The notes under the pieces were generated by a model that ran no database searches, had not been told where the DNA came from, and worked only from the letters and a program-made list of their open reading frames with translations. The position numbers and the translations under genes are program-made. A DNA stretch of 15,862 bases, from the NCBI GenBank assembly GCA_029259675.1, contig JAJDES010000107.1, positions 1 to 15,862 on the forward strand. Direction: 5' to 3'. The DNA comes from Planctomycetota bacterium (GTDB lineage: Bacteria; Planctomycetota; UBA1135; GCA-002686595). Shown in pieces: positions 14,670-15,862 of this stretch (its first letter is position 1; every line of letters starts with the position of its first letter).

Positions 14670-15862
14670 AGGGCAGGCACCGTCACTTCCATGGCCCCGT
14701 CATCTTCATCGGGCAGAAACTGATTCAACCCGCAAACGGCGCTTGTTATCGGATCGAACACCACAGCTCGCCCGATTTCATACAACTCTTCCTTTCGAAT
14801 GCGCCGCACAACATCCTTCGCTGTTTCCAGCGCCGACTCCAATAGGCCTTCGTCCAAACCGTTGAACATCACAAAGCCACTTGAGTCCGCGTCTTGGCTC
14901 AAGTTCGCGTAGCCCAGTTCCGGCATGCTTTCGTGCCCCAGCGATTCCGCCAGCAGACAATAAAGCGGCAATTGCAAGTCCTTCCAATTGCCTTGCTTGT
15001 CCATGTGCGTCCTGCGCGGGTCGCCCCCCTTGTCGCCGGACTTGTAATCGAGGATGGCCCAGGCTCCGCTGACTGCATGCACATCAATTCGGTCAATGCG
15101 GCCGCGCAATTGAACGTTTTGGCCGTCGACGCGGAAGGGAATGCCTCCGCCCTTCGGCGCCCACTCCACGTGGGCGATGCGCCAACCTGCGCTTGTGCGC
15201 TGCGCTTGGAATTCGGCGAATGCTTCAAAGCGTCGGCGCAATTGCTCAAGTTGCAAGCGCACCGCCGGGAGCGGATCTTCGCCGAACAGCGAGCGTGCGC
15301 GCCGGTCCAACTCGCGCTGCAAAAACTTGGCTATGTCAGCCGGACGCGTACTGTCGCGCCCCTTGCTCTTGCCGAATGCGTAGAGAATATCGTGCGCCAA
15401 ATTCCCGAAGGCCAGCGGGTTTAGTTCGTTCTCGCGATCGTTAATGCTCTCCAAGCCCAAATGGCGTTGCAGGTAATAAAGATAGGGGGACTGCAGATAC
15501 TGCCGAAAGGCCGAAACGCTGATGTGCTCCAAGGCCGGCGTGCTTGCCAAGCGCGGCGGACCGGCAGCGGACCTGGAACTTGCGGCAGTTGAAGCAGATT
15601 CCGGTTCCGGCGTGGACAACAAGGGCCCATGACCGTAATCGAGACAATGGCGAACGCGTTCTGCCACCTCCTCCGCAGCGCAGTGAAAGGCCAGGCGACT
15701 GGGAAAAATGGGGTCACCACGATTGGTTCTGCGGCCGCTGATAAAGTGCGCGTCAGGGCGTGAATGACACATGACGTGCAAGGCGTAAACATCGCGCGCC
15801 AAACGCTCTTCGTTGCTCGCCAAGCCAAGTTCTTCACGCACCCGATCCGGGAGGAAGGGGTC
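14666..15862 (-). CDS. addB: AddB-like PD-(D/E)XK nuclease subunit, N-terminal part outside the window
   Basis: The frame stays open to the window edge, so this is the C-terminal part only (398 codons seen). Residues are numbered here from the GTG codon at 15841. The codons before it read DPFLPDR and join REELGLA, the usual end of the AddB helicase-like region; RLARDVYAL (13-21) and FPSRLAF (46-52) continue it. The nuclease has SAFRQYLQSPYLYYL (110-124), GNLAHD with His150, GRIDRID with Asp250, LDYKSG with Asp265 and Lys267, and LQLPLY with Gln290, so all catalytic positions are present. The first Fe-S cysteine (usual CP) is Ser118 and the C-terminal Cys cluster is reduced to Cys370. A low-complexity Ser/Ala/Pro linker spans 76-104. 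It should be the AddA partner in end processing, translated just upstream with an ATGA overlap. Confidence 0.83.
   Translation of the reverse strand, partial: DPFLPDRVREELGLASNEERLARDVYALHVMCHSRPDAHFISGRRTNRGDPIFPSRLAFHCAAEEVAERVRHCLDYGHGPLLSTPEPESASTAASSRSAAGPPRLASTPALEHISVSAFRQYLQSPYLYYLQRHLGLESINDRENELNPLAFGNLAHDILYAFGKSKGRDSTRPADIAKFLQRELDRRARSLFGEDPLPAVRLQLEQLRRRFEAFAEFQAQRTSAGWRIAHVEWAPKGGGIPFRVDGQNVQLRGRIDRIDVHAVSGAWAILDYKSGDKGGDPRRTHMDKQGNWKDLQLPLYCLLAESLGHESMPELGYANLSQDADSSGFVMFNGLDEGLLESALETAKDVVRRIRKEELYEIGRAVVFDPITSAVCGLNQFLPDEDDGAMEVTVPAL

Noticed and set aside
14187..14723. 178-codon plus-strand open frame, and a similar one at 11586-12098
   Set aside because: Both are antisense to addA and show no recognisable protein features.
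15839..15841. GTG at 15841 as the AddB-like start
   Set aside because: The frame continues to the window edge and the seven upstream codons read conserved AddB sequence, so the gene is cut by the window.

Overview
This window looks like chromosomal DNA from a GC-rich, Gram-negative-type environmental bacterium. The gene mix fits a Planctomycetota-like lineage: an exported dipeptidase, two secreted serine hydrolases, a sulfatase-fold membrane protein, a TipAS-type MerR regulator, an AddAB-type repair pair, and few strong Shine-Dalgarno sites. That assignment is an inference without a marker gene. I see no rRNA, tRNA, CRISPR array, insertion sequence or phage gene.

Layout. Positions 1-113 hold nothing I can call. 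A three-part methyltransferase (114-1274, +) faces a hemerythrin-domain protein (1362-1835, -). A divergent spacer leads to an exported M20/PepV-like dipeptidase (2016-3557, +), which converges on an ORF12/LpqF-like class A serine hydrolase (3625-4965, -). After a 557-bp gene-free stretch comes a class C-type serine hydrolase (5523-6812, +). A small three-helix membrane protein (7042-7392, +) precedes a five-helix membrane protein with a sulfatase-fold domain (7493-9196, +). A GT4-type glycosyltransferase (9247-10470, -) is divergent from a MerR/TipAS regulator (10647-11384, +). The right end is an addB-addA pair on the minus strand (15862-11478) with an ATGA overlap; addB runs off the window.

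How the genes relate. Most are single-gene units in alternating orientation, so no large operon or obvious single pathway spans the window. Three neighbouring exported enzymes (dipeptidase and two penicillin-binding-fold hydrolases) suggest peptide or cell-wall amide work in the envelope. AddB and AddA should act together as a helicase-nuclease that processes double-strand DNA ends.

The most notable observations are: (i) the sulfatase-fold protein keeps the family scaffold but appears to have lost its nucleophile and metal ligands; (ii) the MerR/TipAS gene has a promoter with a 19-bp spacer carrying a near-perfect dyad, the classic MerR autoregulation layout; (iii) the AddB nuclease keeps its catalytic residues but lacks most of the iron-sulfur cysteines.
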